NCBI GenBank assembly: GCA_937992175.1
Contig: CALKLF010000014.1
Coordinates: 1-59,404, forward strand
DNA length: 59,404 nucleotides
Reading direction: 5' to 3'
Source of the DNA: an uncultured Fimbriimonadales bacterium
GTDB taxonomy: Bacteria > Armatimonadota > Fimbriimonadia > Fimbriimonadales > GBS-DC
The notes below the pieces were generated by a model. The model ran no database searches. It had not been told where the DNA came from and saw only the letters and a program-made list of their open reading frames with translations. This document shows, piece by piece, positions 1 to 9,054 of the stretch (position 1 is the first letter of the stretch; each line of letters opens with the position of its first letter). The position numbers and the translations under genes are program-made.

Positions 1-23
1 CGAAAAACGCTTCGAGTTGGTGG

Positions 24-103
24 AGATTCCTCGCCTTCGGCTCGGAATGACAGGGGTTGCGCTCCGAGTGTCCCTTGTCATGCCGAGCGGAGCGAGGCAT
101 CTC
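24..103. repeat. Inverted repeat, REP-like
   Basis: The left arm (about 24-56) reads GAGATTCCTCGC...CGGAATGACAGGG. The right arm (72-103) reads CCCTTGTCATGCCGAG...GAGGCATCTC, its near reverse complement. The arrangement is that of a dispersed intergenic palindrome rather than a gene. It sits upstream of the promoter of the S8 peptidase. Confidence 0.6.
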
Positions 104-160
104 AAACACTGACGCCCCCGATTTTTCGAACACCCTCAGGGACCTGAGCAAAAAATGGGG

Positions 161-166
161 TATACT
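161..166 (+). promoter_or_regulatory. -10 box of the S8 peptidase
   Basis: TATACT preceded by GGGG, matching the GG-TATAAT-type -10 box seen before many genes in this window. It implies a leader of about 100 nt. I see no clear -35 box. Confidence 0.45.
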
Positions 167-273
167 TATCGTCGAGAAATTTTCTAACCGAGATTGCGGC
201 GACCTTGGTCTACTCCTCGCTCTCCTCTTTCTTGACCTGAAAATCTCTCAAAATCGTTTCAGGAGGATTGTTT

Positions 274-3200
274 ATGCATTTACGCGAATGGAGTACGCTT
301 TTGCGAGGTCTGTTTGTTTCGTTTGCGCTCATATGGGCGTCGAGTTTGATGGCGCAGTCGGATTTGCCCACTCCTGCGCCGCCCCCAACGGCTCCCCCGT
401 TGGACCGACCTGTGTTTGAACCGCCTGCGCCCCGCGCACCGCAGGATACCCCGCCTGTGATAGGACCTGACGGGAACCCTATCGCGCCGATTTACGAAAC
501 TACCCAGAAACGCACCCGCCCCAATACGCCCGACAGCAACGCGCCTGCCGAAGGCTTCACGCATGGCGGCAATGGCGAGACCATCGGGCGAATCGGCGAG
601 TCGCTAATCCTGCCCTTCGGCGGCAAGGGCGAGCGCGTCGCGCTGGCGTTCCGCAGCGGCGACTTTGTCCCGCCCGCAGGCGAGAAGATTCAACCCGCCC
701 TACGCTTGCTCGCTGCGCAACGCGCTCAGACCTTCAACCCCGCTTCAGGCGACACGCGCCCTACGGTGCATGCGCTGATTCTGTTCAACGAGCGTCTAAG
801 CGAGGGCATGCGCACGCAGATGGAGGCGGTGGGGATTATCTTCTATGACTTCTACCCCTACAACGCCCATCAGGCGCGAATCCCTGTAGACGTGCTGGCT
901 CGTCTGGAAGCCACCCAAGCCGTGCGCTGGGTTGGCATGCCGGAACCCATCCAGAAGTTAGACCCCGTACTGATGCCCCTGATGCAAAAAGGCGGCTTGG
1001 AGCGCGTTCCGCTCTATGTTAATCTGATGGGCGATGACCCAGGCGGCGTAATCCGCGCCACGCTGCAAGCAGCTGGGCTAACTGTGTACACCTATCACCG
1101 CGAACTGCGCTTTTACTACGCCGAGGGAACCCCGAAAGCCATCTGGAACGCGCTCTCGATGGATAGCGTGCTGTTCATCGAGCCAGTCCCCGTTTCCACT
1201 CCTGCGCACACTGAGTCGCAGACCTCCATCAACGCCGACCGATTGTGGGGCGGCAGCTTCGATGGACGCCCCTACGACGGACGCCAGATTAAAATCGGCG
1301 TGATGGATAGCGGGATGAACACCAGTCATCTGGACTTCAACAATCTCACGGGCGGCATGTTCGGCTTTAACCGCACGACCGAGCAGAACTGGTGGGATGA
1401 CTTGCATGGACACGGCACGCACGTGTCAGGCACGCTGTTCGGGCAGGGCAACGCGCAGTTCCGCTATCGCGGGTTCGCCTCGGGATTCCGCGAGTCGAAT
1501 CTGGAGCAGTACGATCTGCTCCACAGTAAAGTATTCCGTTCCAACAATTCATCCGAAGGCAACTCGGTAGGCGAAGGATTGGAAGATATGCGCGGGCGCG
1601 GGAACAATGCCATCAAACGCCATGTGTTCAACTACAGCGGCGGCTTCGATGGCGTCAACCTACCAGGTACAGATGCCCAATCCCGCACCGTCGACCTTGC
1701 TTTCGGGGAGGACATCCTGCCTATTATCTCGGCAGGTAATGAGGGCCCCAATCCAGGCACCGTGGGTGGACCTGGCGTCGCAAAGGGCGCGCTCACGGTC
1801 GGCAACATCTGGGACGACGGCGCGACCACCACCGACACGATGGCGGGCGACTCCTCGCGCGGTCCCACAGGCGACAACCGCTTCAAACCCGATGTGGTCG
1901 CGCCCGGACGCTGGATCGACTCTACCAGCAACACCGACAACGGCGGCTACCGCTTCGGCTGGAACGGCACGTCGATGGCGGCGCCCCATGTCGCAGGCTT
2001 AGCCTCCACGCTCAAACTGCGCTTCAACTGGCCCGCGTGGGCAATCCGCTCGATTGTTATGGGTACCGCCATCGACCTCGGACATGGGCGCAACAATCAG
2101 GGTCTCGGCAAGGTGGATGCGCTGCTCTCGCATTTTGCGTGGAACGGCGGCAGGGAGACCTGGTTCTGGGCGAACGGCGGCACGGGCGACCTGCGTTACA
2201 TCGATGTGAATGTGCCGGCGGGCGTTTCGCGCATGCGCGTCGTGATGGTTTACCCTGACCCACCCGCTTCCGCAGGCGCAAGCATCGCGCTCGTGAACGA
2301 CCTCGACCTGTATGTGCAGACAGGCACGCTAACCACCAACGCCACAGGACAGTGGAGTTCCGTCTCCGCACGCAACAATGTGGAAGTGGTGGAAATCAAC
2401 AACCCGGCGGCGGGAACCTACCGTGTGAAGGTGCATTCCTATGCGCTGAACTCCGGCTCGTCACAGAGCTGGGCATTCACCATCCACTGGACATTCGGCA
2501 GCCAGTCGCCGAACCTGAACCTGAGCCTGACCGCGCCGGCGGCAGTGAAGCCAAGCACGAACTTCACTGTGACGGGCACGGCGTCGGCGGGTTCGTATGT
2601 GGCGTCGGGCGTGTTCGCGCAGTTGACCGTGCCGACGGGCGGCTTGACGCGCAACGGGCTGACCTTCTTCCGTCGCGCCCCCAGCGGCGGTGAGGAGAGC
2701 GTCTACTTCGCTGGCGTGTCCGGCAAGAACATGGGCAACATCGGGCATACGCTCAGCCGCAAGTTCGAATGGAGCATGACCAGCGGCGCATCGGAAGGCA
2801 CACGCACCGTGCGGATGAGTGTCAACTCGATCAACGGCAACAATACGAGTCTGGATCGGAATGTGATTGTGGACGGCACGCCGCCCACCAACTGGGGCAA
2901 CTTCAATCCCGCCGGCTGGGTGAACACCCAAACGCCTACTTGCACTATTCAAGTACAGGATGTACTGGCAGGGCTGAACACAAGCCAGCTCTTCTACTGG
3001 TACTTTACACCCAGCTCGGGAACACAGGGGCCGTTCAGCGCGACCACAGGTGCAGCCAACGGTACGACCGCACTGGCGACCATCACCGCCGCGAACGTGC
3101 CCTTCAACACCGAAAGCACGGGCGGACAGGCGCAAATCTATTTCCGTGCCTTTGACCGCGCAGGCAATGCCAGCGACAGCGGCTGGCAACAGGTGCGCAT

Positions 3201-4380
3201 CGACACCGTCGCGCCGGGCGACTGGCAGAACTTCAGTCCCGGCAGTCAGGTGTTCGGAACCCGTATCACCTGCACCGTTCAAGTACGCGATGTGACTTCG
3301 GGGCTGAGCGTTGGGCTGGGCTACTACCGCTACTCCACCGACAGCGGCGCGACATGGTCGGGTTGGGCTTTTGCCACGACCACAGGCGCGAACGGCACGA
3401 CAGCGTTCCAGACGATTACTGCGCCGGATGTGCCTTTCCCGAACGCCAGCGCGACTCAGAACCTCATCCAGTTCGCGATTCGCGACGAGGCAGGCAACTG
3501 GGGCTACAGCCCGACCTACACGGTGCGCACCACGAACACCTTCACGCTGACACACGGCGGCGCGACCTACACGGTGCGCAACGCTTTCGGCACAGCGTTC
3601 CGCGAGGGCAGCACAGGCGGCTCGACCGACTTCAACGCGGGCGTCGGCGACCGCATGTTCCAGCACTGGTGGTGGTATCGCACGCAGGGTTCCAACCGCG
3701 AGTTCGCGCTGTCGAACCTCGTGGGGCATAGTCAGCCCAGCGCGGATCGCATCATCCTCACCTACGAAGAGCCTGTGGACACTAATCCTGCACTGCCGCC
3801 CTACCGCTTCCAGATCGAGTACCGTCTGGAGAGTATAGGCTCAGGCGCGGCGCGCACGACGATGACCTACAGAGTCACCAACCAAAGCTCCAGCGCGCAG
3901 ACGCTGCATCTGTACCACTATGCGGACTTCGATGGTGGGATCGACTCCATTCAGGTGTTGAACGCGGGGCGTATCCGCCAGGTGTTTGGCATAGGCGGCT
4001 GCGCCGAGCTGAACGCCAATCCGGTCGCCAGTCGCTGGGAAGTGGGGGCGTTCCCCACCGTGCGCGATAAACTCACCAACACTTCCGCGGATAATCTCTC
4101 GAACGCCACCGACGCCAGCGGCGATGTGTCGGCGGCAATGCAGTGGACGCGCGCGCTCGCCGCGTCGGGCGTGTTCAGCGGAACTGTTGTGCAATCGCTC
4201 AACTCGCCCCGCCTGATGGGCGATGTGAACGGCGACTGTGTTGTGGATGACGCCGACCTCTTGGAAGTGCTGTTCAACTTCGGCGCGGCGGGCAACACCA
4301 CCGCTGACCTGAACTGCGACGGCGTCGTGGACGACGCGGATCTGCTGATGGTGCTGTTCAACTTTGGCAGCAGCTGCTAA
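274..4380 (+). CDS. Secreted S8 (subtilisin-like) peptidase with Ig-like modules and C-terminal dockerin repeats
   Basis: Secreted serine endopeptidase of about 1368 residues. ATG 274 follows AGGAGGA by 6 nt; a TTG two codons upstream is less well placed. A signal peptide ends near SSLMAQS. The catalytic triad is visible: Asp in GVMDSG (about residue 344), His in HGHGTHVSGT (about 380) and Ser in GTSMAAPHVAG (about 567). After the catalytic domain comes a beta-sandwich region like a peptidase proprotein-convertase domain. Two similar Ig-like modules follow, each starting W-x-NF-x-P and containing TCT-x-QV-x-D (about 870-1080). The tail holds two dockerin type I calcium loops (GDVNGDCVVDDADLL and ADLNCDGVVDDADLL, about 1315-1360). 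The long N-terminal part before Asp is probably a propeptide. There is no PEP-CTERM signal, so anchoring may use the dockerin. The substrate is unknown. Confidence 0.9.
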   Translation: MHLREWSTLLRGLFVSFALIWASSLMAQSDLPTPAPPPTAPPLDRPVFEPPAPRAPQDTPPVIGPDGNPIAPIYETTQKRTRPNTPDSNAPAEGFTHGGNGETIGRIGESLILPFGGKGERVALAFRSGDFVPPAGEKIQPALRLLAAQRAQTFNPASGDTRPTVHALILFNERLSEGMRTQMEAVGIIFYDFYPYNAHQARIPVDVLARLEATQAVRWVGMPEPIQKLDPVLMPLMQKGGLERVPLYVNLMGDDPGGVIRATLQAAGLTVYTYHRELRFYYAEGTPKAIWNALSMDSVLFIEPVPVSTPAHTESQTSINADRLWGGSFDGRPYDGRQIKIGVMDSGMNTSHLDFNNLTGGMFGFNRTTEQNWWDDLHGHGTHVSGTLFGQGNAQFRYRGFASGFRESNLEQYDLLHSKVFRSNNSSEGNSVGEGLEDMRGRGNNAIKRHVFNYSGGFDGVNLPGTDAQSRTVDLAFGEDILPIISAGNEGPNPGTVGGPGVAKGALTVGNIWDDGATTTDTMAGDSSRGPTGDNRFKPDVVAPGRWIDSTSNTDNGGYRFGWNGTSMAAPHVAGLASTLKLRFNWPAWAIRSIVMGTAIDLGHGRNNQGLGKVDALLSHFAWNGGRETWFWANGGTGDLRYIDVNVPAGVSRMRVVMVYPDPPASAGASIALVNDLDLYVQTGTLTTNATGQWSSVSARNNVEVVEINNPAAGTYRVKVHSYALNSGSSQSWAFTIHWTFGSQSPNLNLSLTAPAAVKPSTNFTVTGTASAGSYVASGVFAQLTVPTGGLTRNGLTFFRRAPSGGEESVYFAGVSGKNMGNIGHTLSRKFEWSMTSGASEGTRTVRMSVNSINGNNTSLDRNVIVDGTPPTNWGNFNPAGWVNTQTPTCTIQVQDVLAGLNTSQLFYWYFTPSSGTQGPFSATTGAANGTTALATITAANVPFNTESTGGQAQIYFRAFDRAGNASDSGWQQVRIDTVAPGDWQNFSPGSQVFGTRITCTVQVRDVTSGLSVGLGYYRYSTDSGATWSGWAFATTTGANGTTAFQTITAPDVPFPNASATQNLIQFAIRDEAGNWGYSPTYTVRTTNTFTLTHGGATYTVRNAFGTAFREGSTGGSTDFNAGVGDRMFQHWWWYRTQGSNREFALSNLVGHSQPSADRIILTYEEPVDTNPALPPYRFQIEYRLESIGSGAARTTMTYRVTNQSSSAQTLHLYHYADFDGGIDSIQVLNAGRIRQVFGIGGCAELNANPVASRWEVGAFPTVRDKLTNTSADNLSNATDASGDVSAAMQWTRALAASGVFSGTVVQSLNSPRLMGDVNGDCVVDDADLLEVLFNFGAAGNTTADLNCDGVVDDADLLMVLFNFGSSC

Positions 4381-4393
4381 GTCCTCGCCAATG

Positions 4394-4420
4394 CCCCTCT
4401 CTCACCCTGTGGGAGAGGGG
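4394..4420. terminator. Shared hairpin between convergent genes
   Basis: CCCCTCTC, an 11-nt loop region, then GAGAGGGG. It separates the convergent ends of the peptidase and ppa genes, so it may act as a bidirectional terminator. Its sequence is also that of the CCCTCTCCC palindrome family found inside several genes of this window. Confidence 0.5.
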
Positions 4421-4951
4421 TTAGCCCCTATATTTTTCCTTGAACCGCGCGTGCGCCTCCACGATAATCTCGCGCGCCCGCCCCGAGCCGTGCCAGCCGA
4501 GCATCGCCGTCGGTTTGCCCTCCAGCTCTTTATACACCTCGAAGAAATGCTGCACCTCGCGCACGGTGTGCTTACGCAGGTCGGTGATTTCGTTCACCTC
4601 CTCGAAGCGTGGGTCGTGATAGGGCACGGCGATAATCTTCTCGTCCTGCCCTTTATCGTCTTCCATCACCAGCACGCCGAGCGGCTGCGCCATAATCACG
4701 CAGCCCGTGAAGCTGGGGTCGGTAATAATCACCAGCGCGTCTAAGGCGTCGCCGTCTTCCGAGAGCGTCTGCGGGATGAAGCCGTAGTCGCCAGGGTAAT
4801 GCACGGGCGAATACAGCACGCGATCGAGCCGAAACACGCCATGCTGCGGGTCATACTCGATCTTGTTGCGCGTGCCTTTTGGGATTTCAATCACCACAGG
4901 CACGACATACGGCGCGTCGTCGCCCAGCGGGAGATGGTACAGACCTTGCAT
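4421..4951 (-). CDS. ppa: Inorganic pyrophosphatase (family I)
   Basis: Soluble enzyme that hydrolyses pyrophosphate to two phosphates and so pulls biosynthetic reactions forward. The reading frame carries the family I signature: IEIPKGTRNKIEYD near the N-terminus, then YPGDYGFIPQT and the metal-binding DGDALDALV motif, with a conserved central KIIAVPYHDPRF stretch. The length of 176 residues is usual for bacterial hexameric enzymes. I chose ATG 4951 over GTG 4960 because GGAGG lies 8 nt before the ATG but abuts the GTG. It follows the PsbP-like gene by only a few bases, so the two are probably co-transcribed. Confidence 0.95.
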   Translation of the reverse strand: MQGLYHLPLGDDAPYVVPVVIEIPKGTRNKIEYDPQHGVFRLDRVLYSPVHYPGDYGFIPQTLSEDGDALDALVIITDPSFTGCVIMAQPLGVLVMEDDKGQDEKIIAVPYHDPRFEEVNEITDLRKHTVREVQHFFEVYKELEGKPTAMLGWHGSGRAREIIVEAHARFKEKYRG

Positions 4952-4956
4952 CGCCC

Positions 4957-5625
4957 TCACCTCCAGAACTTACGTACGAGGAACCAGATCAGCCCCGTCA
5001 TCAAGACCACACTGACGCACACTGCGCCCAGCGCAATCACGACAACACGCGCCGAGAACGGCGACTGTTGCGGGTTTTTCGGCTGGAAACTGTCCAGAAT
5101 CTGGTTTACTAAGGTCTCGTTCTGCGTGAACTCTTCTTCATCGGCAGAGAGCGTAATGACATAAAGGCGGTTGTCCGCGAACACGAATCGCAATCGAGCG
5201 CGGAACGCCCAGTCGTCGCGATGGGTAAAGCGGGTATCCAGCGTGGACACTTTCAAATCGCCTGCCTGGTGGACGCGACGCCCTAACTCTACTACCTTTT
5301 CGGGGCTAATCTGCAGCTCCTCCGCTACGCCTTTGCGGAACTCGCGGAAGAAATTCGTCATTGCCAGATTATAGTTCGCGCCTGTGGGTATCTGGAACGG
5401 TATCGGCTCATAGACGATCGAAAGGTAGAAACTGGTATCCTCTGGGGTCTCAAACTCGACCAGCACCTCAGGGTCGCTGGTGTTGGGGCGCCAGCTGGAA
5501 GGGACCGAGATCTGGACGCCCTCTGTGGGATGCGTGTAGACCTGCAGCGGCTGGGCGACTACCTCAGCGCCCAGCGCTGCATAGAGGAAGAGCGTCTCCA
5601 GCATGCGCCGCGTCACGATATGCAT
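4957..5625 (-). CDS. PsbP/DcrB-like secreted protein with C-terminal membrane anchor
   Basis: I do not know the function. The 222-residue product begins with a signal-peptide-like segment ending near VVAQPLQ. It continues with a fold resembling PsbP/DUF1795 proteins: a THPTEGVQISVPSSW start, and an ADNRLYVITLSADEEEF strand followed by a terminal helix containing QILDSFQP. It ends in one strong transmembrane helix (about 193-215) followed by a basic tail, so the domain is probably tethered outside the membrane. An alternative start at Met-8 (5604) would give a cleaner signal peptide. It lies between argG (10 nt upstream) and ppa on the same strand. Confidence 0.6.
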   Translation of the reverse strand: MHIVTRRMLETLFLYAALGAEVVAQPLQVYTHPTEGVQISVPSSWRPNTSDPEVLVEFETPEDTSFYLSIVYEPIPFQIPTGANYNLAMTNFFREFRKGVAEELQISPEKVVELGRRVHQAGDLKVSTLDTRFTHRDDWAFRARLRFVFADNRLYVITLSADEEEFTQNETLVNQILDSFQPKNPQQSPFSARVVVIALGAVCVSVVLMTGLIWFLVRKFWR

Positions 5626-5635
5626 CGCCGTGTTT

Positions 5636-6838
5636 TCAGTCTTCTAACTGCCGTTTGATGCGGTAATACAGCCGTGCGGGCATGCCGTGCGCTTTGACCG
5701 CACCACTCATTTCGGACTGGTCGAAAGTTTTATCGTCGAACGAGGCGGTCGCCGCGTCGTAGAGTGCCCAGCGGCTCTCGCGCCCGATGACCGTCGTGCT
5801 GCCTTTATACAGGCGCAGCCATACCTTGCCCCACACGCGCTCCTGTATCTTGCCGATGAACGCCTCCAGCGATTCCTTGAAGGGGTCGATCCACAGCCCC
5901 GCGTAGGCGAGTTCCGCCCATGCGCGGTCGGCGTGCGCCTTGAAGCGCAGCTCGTCGCGCGTGCAAACCAACGCCTCCAGCGCGCGGTGCGCCGTGATTA
6001 GCGTCACGGCGGCGGGACACTCATAGTTCTCGCGCACTTTCAGCCCAATCATGCGGTCTTCCATCATATCGATTCGCCCGACGCCGTGTTCGCCCGCAAG
6101 TTCGTTCAGGTACTGGATGAGCGCAAGCGGCTCCATGCGTTGTCCATCGATAGCGACCGGTGCGCCATTCTCAAAGGTAATTTCGATCACCTGAGGGGCA
6201 AAATGGGCGTCCTGCGGGCTGCGCGTCCACTTGAAAATCTCTTCGGGGGGCGCATAGCTGGGGTCTTCGAGCCGCCCGCCTTCGATAGAGCGTCCCCAGA
6301 GGTTCTCGTCGATGCTCCAGATTTTCGCGCTGCTCTGGTGGATGGGCACGCCACGCGCACAGGCGTACTCAATCTCTTCCGAACGGGTCATGTTGCGCTC
6401 GCGCATCGGGGCGATGATGGGGGTATCGGGCATCAGCAGGCGCAGCATGAACTCAATGCGGAACTGGTCGTTGCCCTTGCCCGTGCAGCCATGCGCGAAG
6501 GCGTCCACGCGGGGCAGCGTCCGCGCGATTTCGACGGCTTTCTGCGCAATTAGAGGACGCGCAATCGCCGTGCTGAGCGGGTAGCCCTGATAGTCGGCGT
6601 TCGCCTGCACAGCGGGGACGCAGTAGTCGCGCGCGAACTCGGCGCGGGCGTCTACCGTATAATGCTCCGTGCCCAAAATCTTGGCGCGCTCGGCGGCGTC
6701 TGTGATGTCCTCACGCGGCTGACCGACATCGACCGTGACCGTCACAACATGGTCAAAGCCGTACTCTTCCCTTAGCAGCGGGATGCAGACGGTGGTGTCC
6801 AGCCCGCCTGAATAGACCAGAACGACTGTCTTGCTCAT
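5636..6838 (-). CDS. argG: Argininosuccinate synthase
   Basis: Joins citrulline and aspartate using ATP to form argininosuccinate, the penultimate step of arginine synthesis. The N-terminus carries the PP-loop ATP-binding motif VLVYSGGLDTTVC. Family stretches GCTGKGNDQFRIE and SIDENLWGRSIEGG are also present. At 400 residues the length is normal. The start is ATG 6838 (MSKTVVL); an earlier in-frame start would add nine residues that cross the promoter. There is no Shine-Dalgarno sequence, but TATACT at 6849-6854 lies 10 nt before the ATG, so the transcript may be leaderless. No other arginine gene is nearby. Confidence 0.95.
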   Translation of the reverse strand: MSKTVVLVYSGGLDTTVCIPLLREEYGFDHVVTVTVDVGQPREDITDAAERAKILGTEHYTVDARAEFARDYCVPAVQANADYQGYPLSTAIARPLIAQKAVEIARTLPRVDAFAHGCTGKGNDQFRIEFMLRLLMPDTPIIAPMRERNMTRSEEIEYACARGVPIHQSSAKIWSIDENLWGRSIEGGRLEDPSYAPPEEIFKWTRSPQDAHFAPQVIEITFENGAPVAIDGQRMEPLALIQYLNELAGEHGVGRIDMMEDRMIGLKVRENYECPAAVTLITAHRALEALVCTRDELRFKAHADRAWAELAYAGLWIDPFKESLEAFIGKIQERVWGKVWLRLYKGSTTVIGRESRWALYDAATASFDDKTFDQSEMSGAVKAHGMPARLYYRIKRQLED

Positions 6839-6848
6839 CGGTGCAGAG

Positions 6849-6854
6849 AGTATA
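6849..6854 (-). promoter_or_regulatory. -10 box of argG, leaderless layout
   Basis: TATACT preceded by AGG, 10 nt from ATG 6838, with no purine-rich ribosome binding site between. Confidence 0.5.
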
Positions 6855-6861
6855 CCTGACC

Positions 6862-8493
6862 TCACGGCAACGGCGGCACGGGTGGGGGCTGGATTCCCGC
6901 TTTGCGCCAGAAGTACTGCGGCTCACTGACCCGCAGCGCGCGCAGAATCTGGTTCAACTCGTGATTGATATGGGCGTAATTCCAGAGGTTGATGTAATAG
7001 GATGTGCAGGCGATGCAGAACATCCAGAGCAGTGCGCGGCGCGTTGCAGCGACGGCGGAGACGTCCCGCTGCGCTGCATGCCACAAGCCGTAACCGCACG
7101 CCACCCCAAGCGCTGAAACCCATACCCCCACCAACGACGCCAGTGGGCTGCGAGGATAGAAGTCAAACCCCAGTCGCGATAGCCATCCCTGCACTCTCGC
7201 CAGCAGGCTCGAGGAAAAATTAGAGGAAGCGGTTGAGCTTGAGAAGAGGTCGGCAGGGATTGGCTCAACCTGATACAGAGCTGTACCCAACGAGGAAGCG
7301 CGAAACATACCCGCCGCCGATATAGAGACTCCGAACGCAAGCAGGGTCACGACAGCAAACACGCCCAACGCCCGCGCTTGCCCGCCCAGCAGGAAAATGA
7401 GAAAGCTCAAAAGCGCGAGCAGACTCAACCCCAGCCAGAACATAGAGCGACGATACACCCCCAGCGTCGAGTTGGCGCGTCGGTAGACCTGCTCGAACTC
7501 CCCGCTGACGCGGCTGTTGCGCAGGGAATCGGCAGGCAGTTTGAGTTCGGATAGGCGCGCGGCAATCCACGCCTGCGCTGCAGGGTCGGACGCGCCTCTT
7601 TGCACGGTTTTCACGACGGCTTCGCCGAAGAACACGCCAATAGAGGTATTTGCCTGCGACCCCATTAGCGCGCCCAGCCGCGCCTGCGCCTGCAGCAGGC
7701 GATTCGCCTCTGCGCGTTTTCCTGAGGTTTTGAGTCGGTTGGCATGGTTTACCGCCTCACGCGCCTGCCCGCGCAGTACGCTAAAGTGGGGAAGCAGAAC
7801 CGCGAGTGAAGCAGCGGCGGTTACGAAGCTATGCGGTACGCCTAATCGCTCTTGCAGGGCGACGATTGCATCCGCCTCTGCCATCGCGTAGTCGTTCCAC
7901 CGACTTTTGTAGGCTCCAGCCGTTAGCGCAGCCCAAGTCTCTGCTTCGCGCCCCTGCTGGCGCAAGAACCAGGCGTACATCTGGTCGAAGAAGGCGTTAT
8001 CGGGGTCTACTTTGCGCCCGTGCGCTGCGATACGCGCCCATTCGTCTGAGTGGGCAGGACTCCGCGCCTGACAGGCGAGGCGCAGCGCCGTCGCGGGGAT
8101 TTCAGGGCGATCTGGGAAGCTCTCCATCAGTGTCCTGAACCTCTGCAGATACTGCTGTTCTAAGGTGACGCCTTGCGGGAGTGCAGAACTATTCGCCCAC
8201 CATGCGCCATCCAGTATTTCAACCGTTGATGCTAGCGCCAGTCGCCAGTCATCGGGGTGTTGCTGGATGATTGCTCTGAGCCGGTCTCGTTCCTGATTTG
8301 AAGCTCCTTGGGCGCGGGCAAACACCCATGCAGTCAGCGCGTCGCGCGTGGCGAGCAGGCGCAGCTGCTCCTGCATCACATCCCCAACGACGGGATGACG
8401 TCCCAGCCAGACGCTCGTGATGAGCAGCCCCATCGCGTAACCCAGCGGAAGAAAATACAGCCAACTGCCTAACGGCGTCTTCTTTACGGTCAT
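6862..8493 (-). CDS. Membrane protein with helical-repeat domain, function unknown
   Basis: I do not recognise a family. From ATG 8493 (MTVKKTPLGSW) the product has 543 residues. One N-terminal transmembrane helix (about 10-30) precedes a soluble part of about 300 residues. This part is rich in alpha-helical pairs such as QQHPDDWRLALAS and VDPDNAFFDQMYAWFLRQQGREAE, as in tetratricopeptide-like proteins. Two transmembrane helices follow around 355-400. A loop then leads to two more, with HINHELNQILRAL near the end and a proline-rich tail. The longer open frame to 8631 lacks a plausible start context. It ends 23 nt before the argG start on the same strand. A scaffold or cell-envelope role is possible but is only a guess. 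Confidence 0.6.
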   Translation of the reverse strand: MTVKKTPLGSWLYFLPLGYAMGLLITSVWLGRHPVVGDVMQEQLRLLATRDALTAWVFARAQGASNQERDRLRAIIQQHPDDWRLALASTVEILDGAWWANSSALPQGVTLEQQYLQRFRTLMESFPDRPEIPATALRLACQARSPAHSDEWARIAAHGRKVDPDNAFFDQMYAWFLRQQGREAETWAALTAGAYKSRWNDYAMAEADAIVALQERLGVPHSFVTAAASLAVLLPHFSVLRGQAREAVNHANRLKTSGKRAEANRLLQAQARLGALMGSQANTSIGVFFGEAVVKTVQRGASDPAAQAWIAARLSELKLPADSLRNSRVSGEFEQVYRRANSTLGVYRRSMFWLGLSLLALLSFLIFLLGGQARALGVFAVVTLLAFGVSISAAGMFRASSLGTALYQVEPIPADLFSSSTASSNFSSSLLARVQGWLSRLGFDFYPRSPLASLVGVWVSALGVACGYGLWHAAQRDVSAVAATRRALLWMFCIACTSYYINLWNYAHINHELNQILRALRVSEPQYFWRKAGIQPPPVPPLP

Positions 8494-8650
8494 TTTCACG
8501 CATGTTTCCCTGTCAGTTCTGGGATTCCTTTCAGAGCGTGTATGTGAAGTATCGTTTGAAGTTATTGCAACTCGTGAGCCTGCTGTGTGAAAACCGTGTC
8601 GACTAAAGTTGTGCCCGTACCAACGAAACACCGCCTTCGCGAGGTTTTTT

Positions 8651-8667
8651 AGCCCGCGAAGCGGGCT
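8651..8667. repeat. Short GC hairpin
   Basis: AGCCCGC-GAA-GCGGGCT, flanked on the left by six T. It could be a terminator on one strand or a REP-like element. Confidence 0.4.
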
Positions 8668-8736
8668 TTGCTTGCACAGGAACGGCTTCAGCCGAATGAG
8701 TTATGGGTAGTTGATTGTTCAAACCCCATCACTCAC

Positions 8737-8766
8737 TTGACGTATTTTTGAAGTTTTGCTTACTAT
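8737..8766 (+). promoter_or_regulatory. Possible forward promoter into the repeat region
   Basis: TTGACG at 8737-8742, an 18-nt spacer and TACTAT at 8761-8766. Nothing obvious is encoded downstream on this strand, so it could start a non-coding RNA across the hairpins, or be chance in an AT-rich patch. Confidence 0.25.
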
Positions 8767-8783
8767 ACATGTTCTAAACCCAG

Positions 8784-8942
8784 AGGGCGTGTCCACGACA
8801 CGCCCTCACAGGACGGCTGCTTGGTGCGACAGCATTCCTGCCGTCGCGCTGTTCCGATAAGTTGTTCACCTACGACGGAAGAATGCCGTCGCACCAAGGT
8901 CAGACTGTGCATTGCGACGGCAGGAATGCCGTCGCACCAAGG
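8784..8942. repeat. Cluster of palindromic repeats
   Basis: A palindrome built on GGGCGTGTC-CAC-GACACGCCC spans about 8784-8807. Three copies of a 26-29 bp unit follow: TTGGTGCGACAGCATTCCTG at 8821 (inverted), GACGGAAGAATGCCGTCGCA at 8874, and GCGACGGCAGGAATGCCGTC at 8914. Copies B and C are direct repeats 40 bp apart; copy A is their inverse. Confidence 0.7.
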
Positions 8943-9054
8943 ATGTCCTCGATGGTCATACGACTCTTTTAGGTAGGCACTTAACCAATCGTGGCTCCGT
9001 GAGACCTGCTCGTCGGCGGAGACGCCGCCGCTACGCGCACTGCATGAACTCCCC

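Larger units (their letters stand above)
1..273. other. Left-edge noncoding region
   Basis: I see no gene here. It holds an inverted repeat (24-103), a -10 box at 161-166 and a leader of about 100 nt running to the S8 peptidase gene. A forward ORF from 57 crosses the repeat and the promoter and has no family resemblance, so I treat it as a shadow. The ribosome binding site AGGAGGA at 261-267 decides the start of the peptidase at 274. Confidence 0.6.
8494..9054. other. Intergenic region rich in palindromes
   Basis: I see no credible gene. A reverse ORF of 107 codons crosses the repeats and resembles no family. The stretch holds a hairpin (8651-8667), a possible forward promoter (8737-8766), a palindrome (8784-8807) and three related repeat copies (8821-8942). 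The last 100 bases contain a further GGCGGAGACGCCGCC palindrome near 9015. Confidence 0.6.

Noticed and set aside
57-419. 120-codon forward ORF at the left edge
   Set aside because: It crosses an inverted repeat and the promoter, and overlaps the signal peptide region of the S8 gene in another frame.
2461-3729. 422-codon reverse ORF
   Set aside because: It is antisense to the S8 peptidase; its arginine/alanine-rich text has no domain. The forward frame has clear motifs and a ribosome binding site.
274-4380. Evidence for a cellulosome
   Set aside because: One dockerin-tailed peptidase alone does not support a cellulosome; no cohesin or glycoside hydrolase is present.
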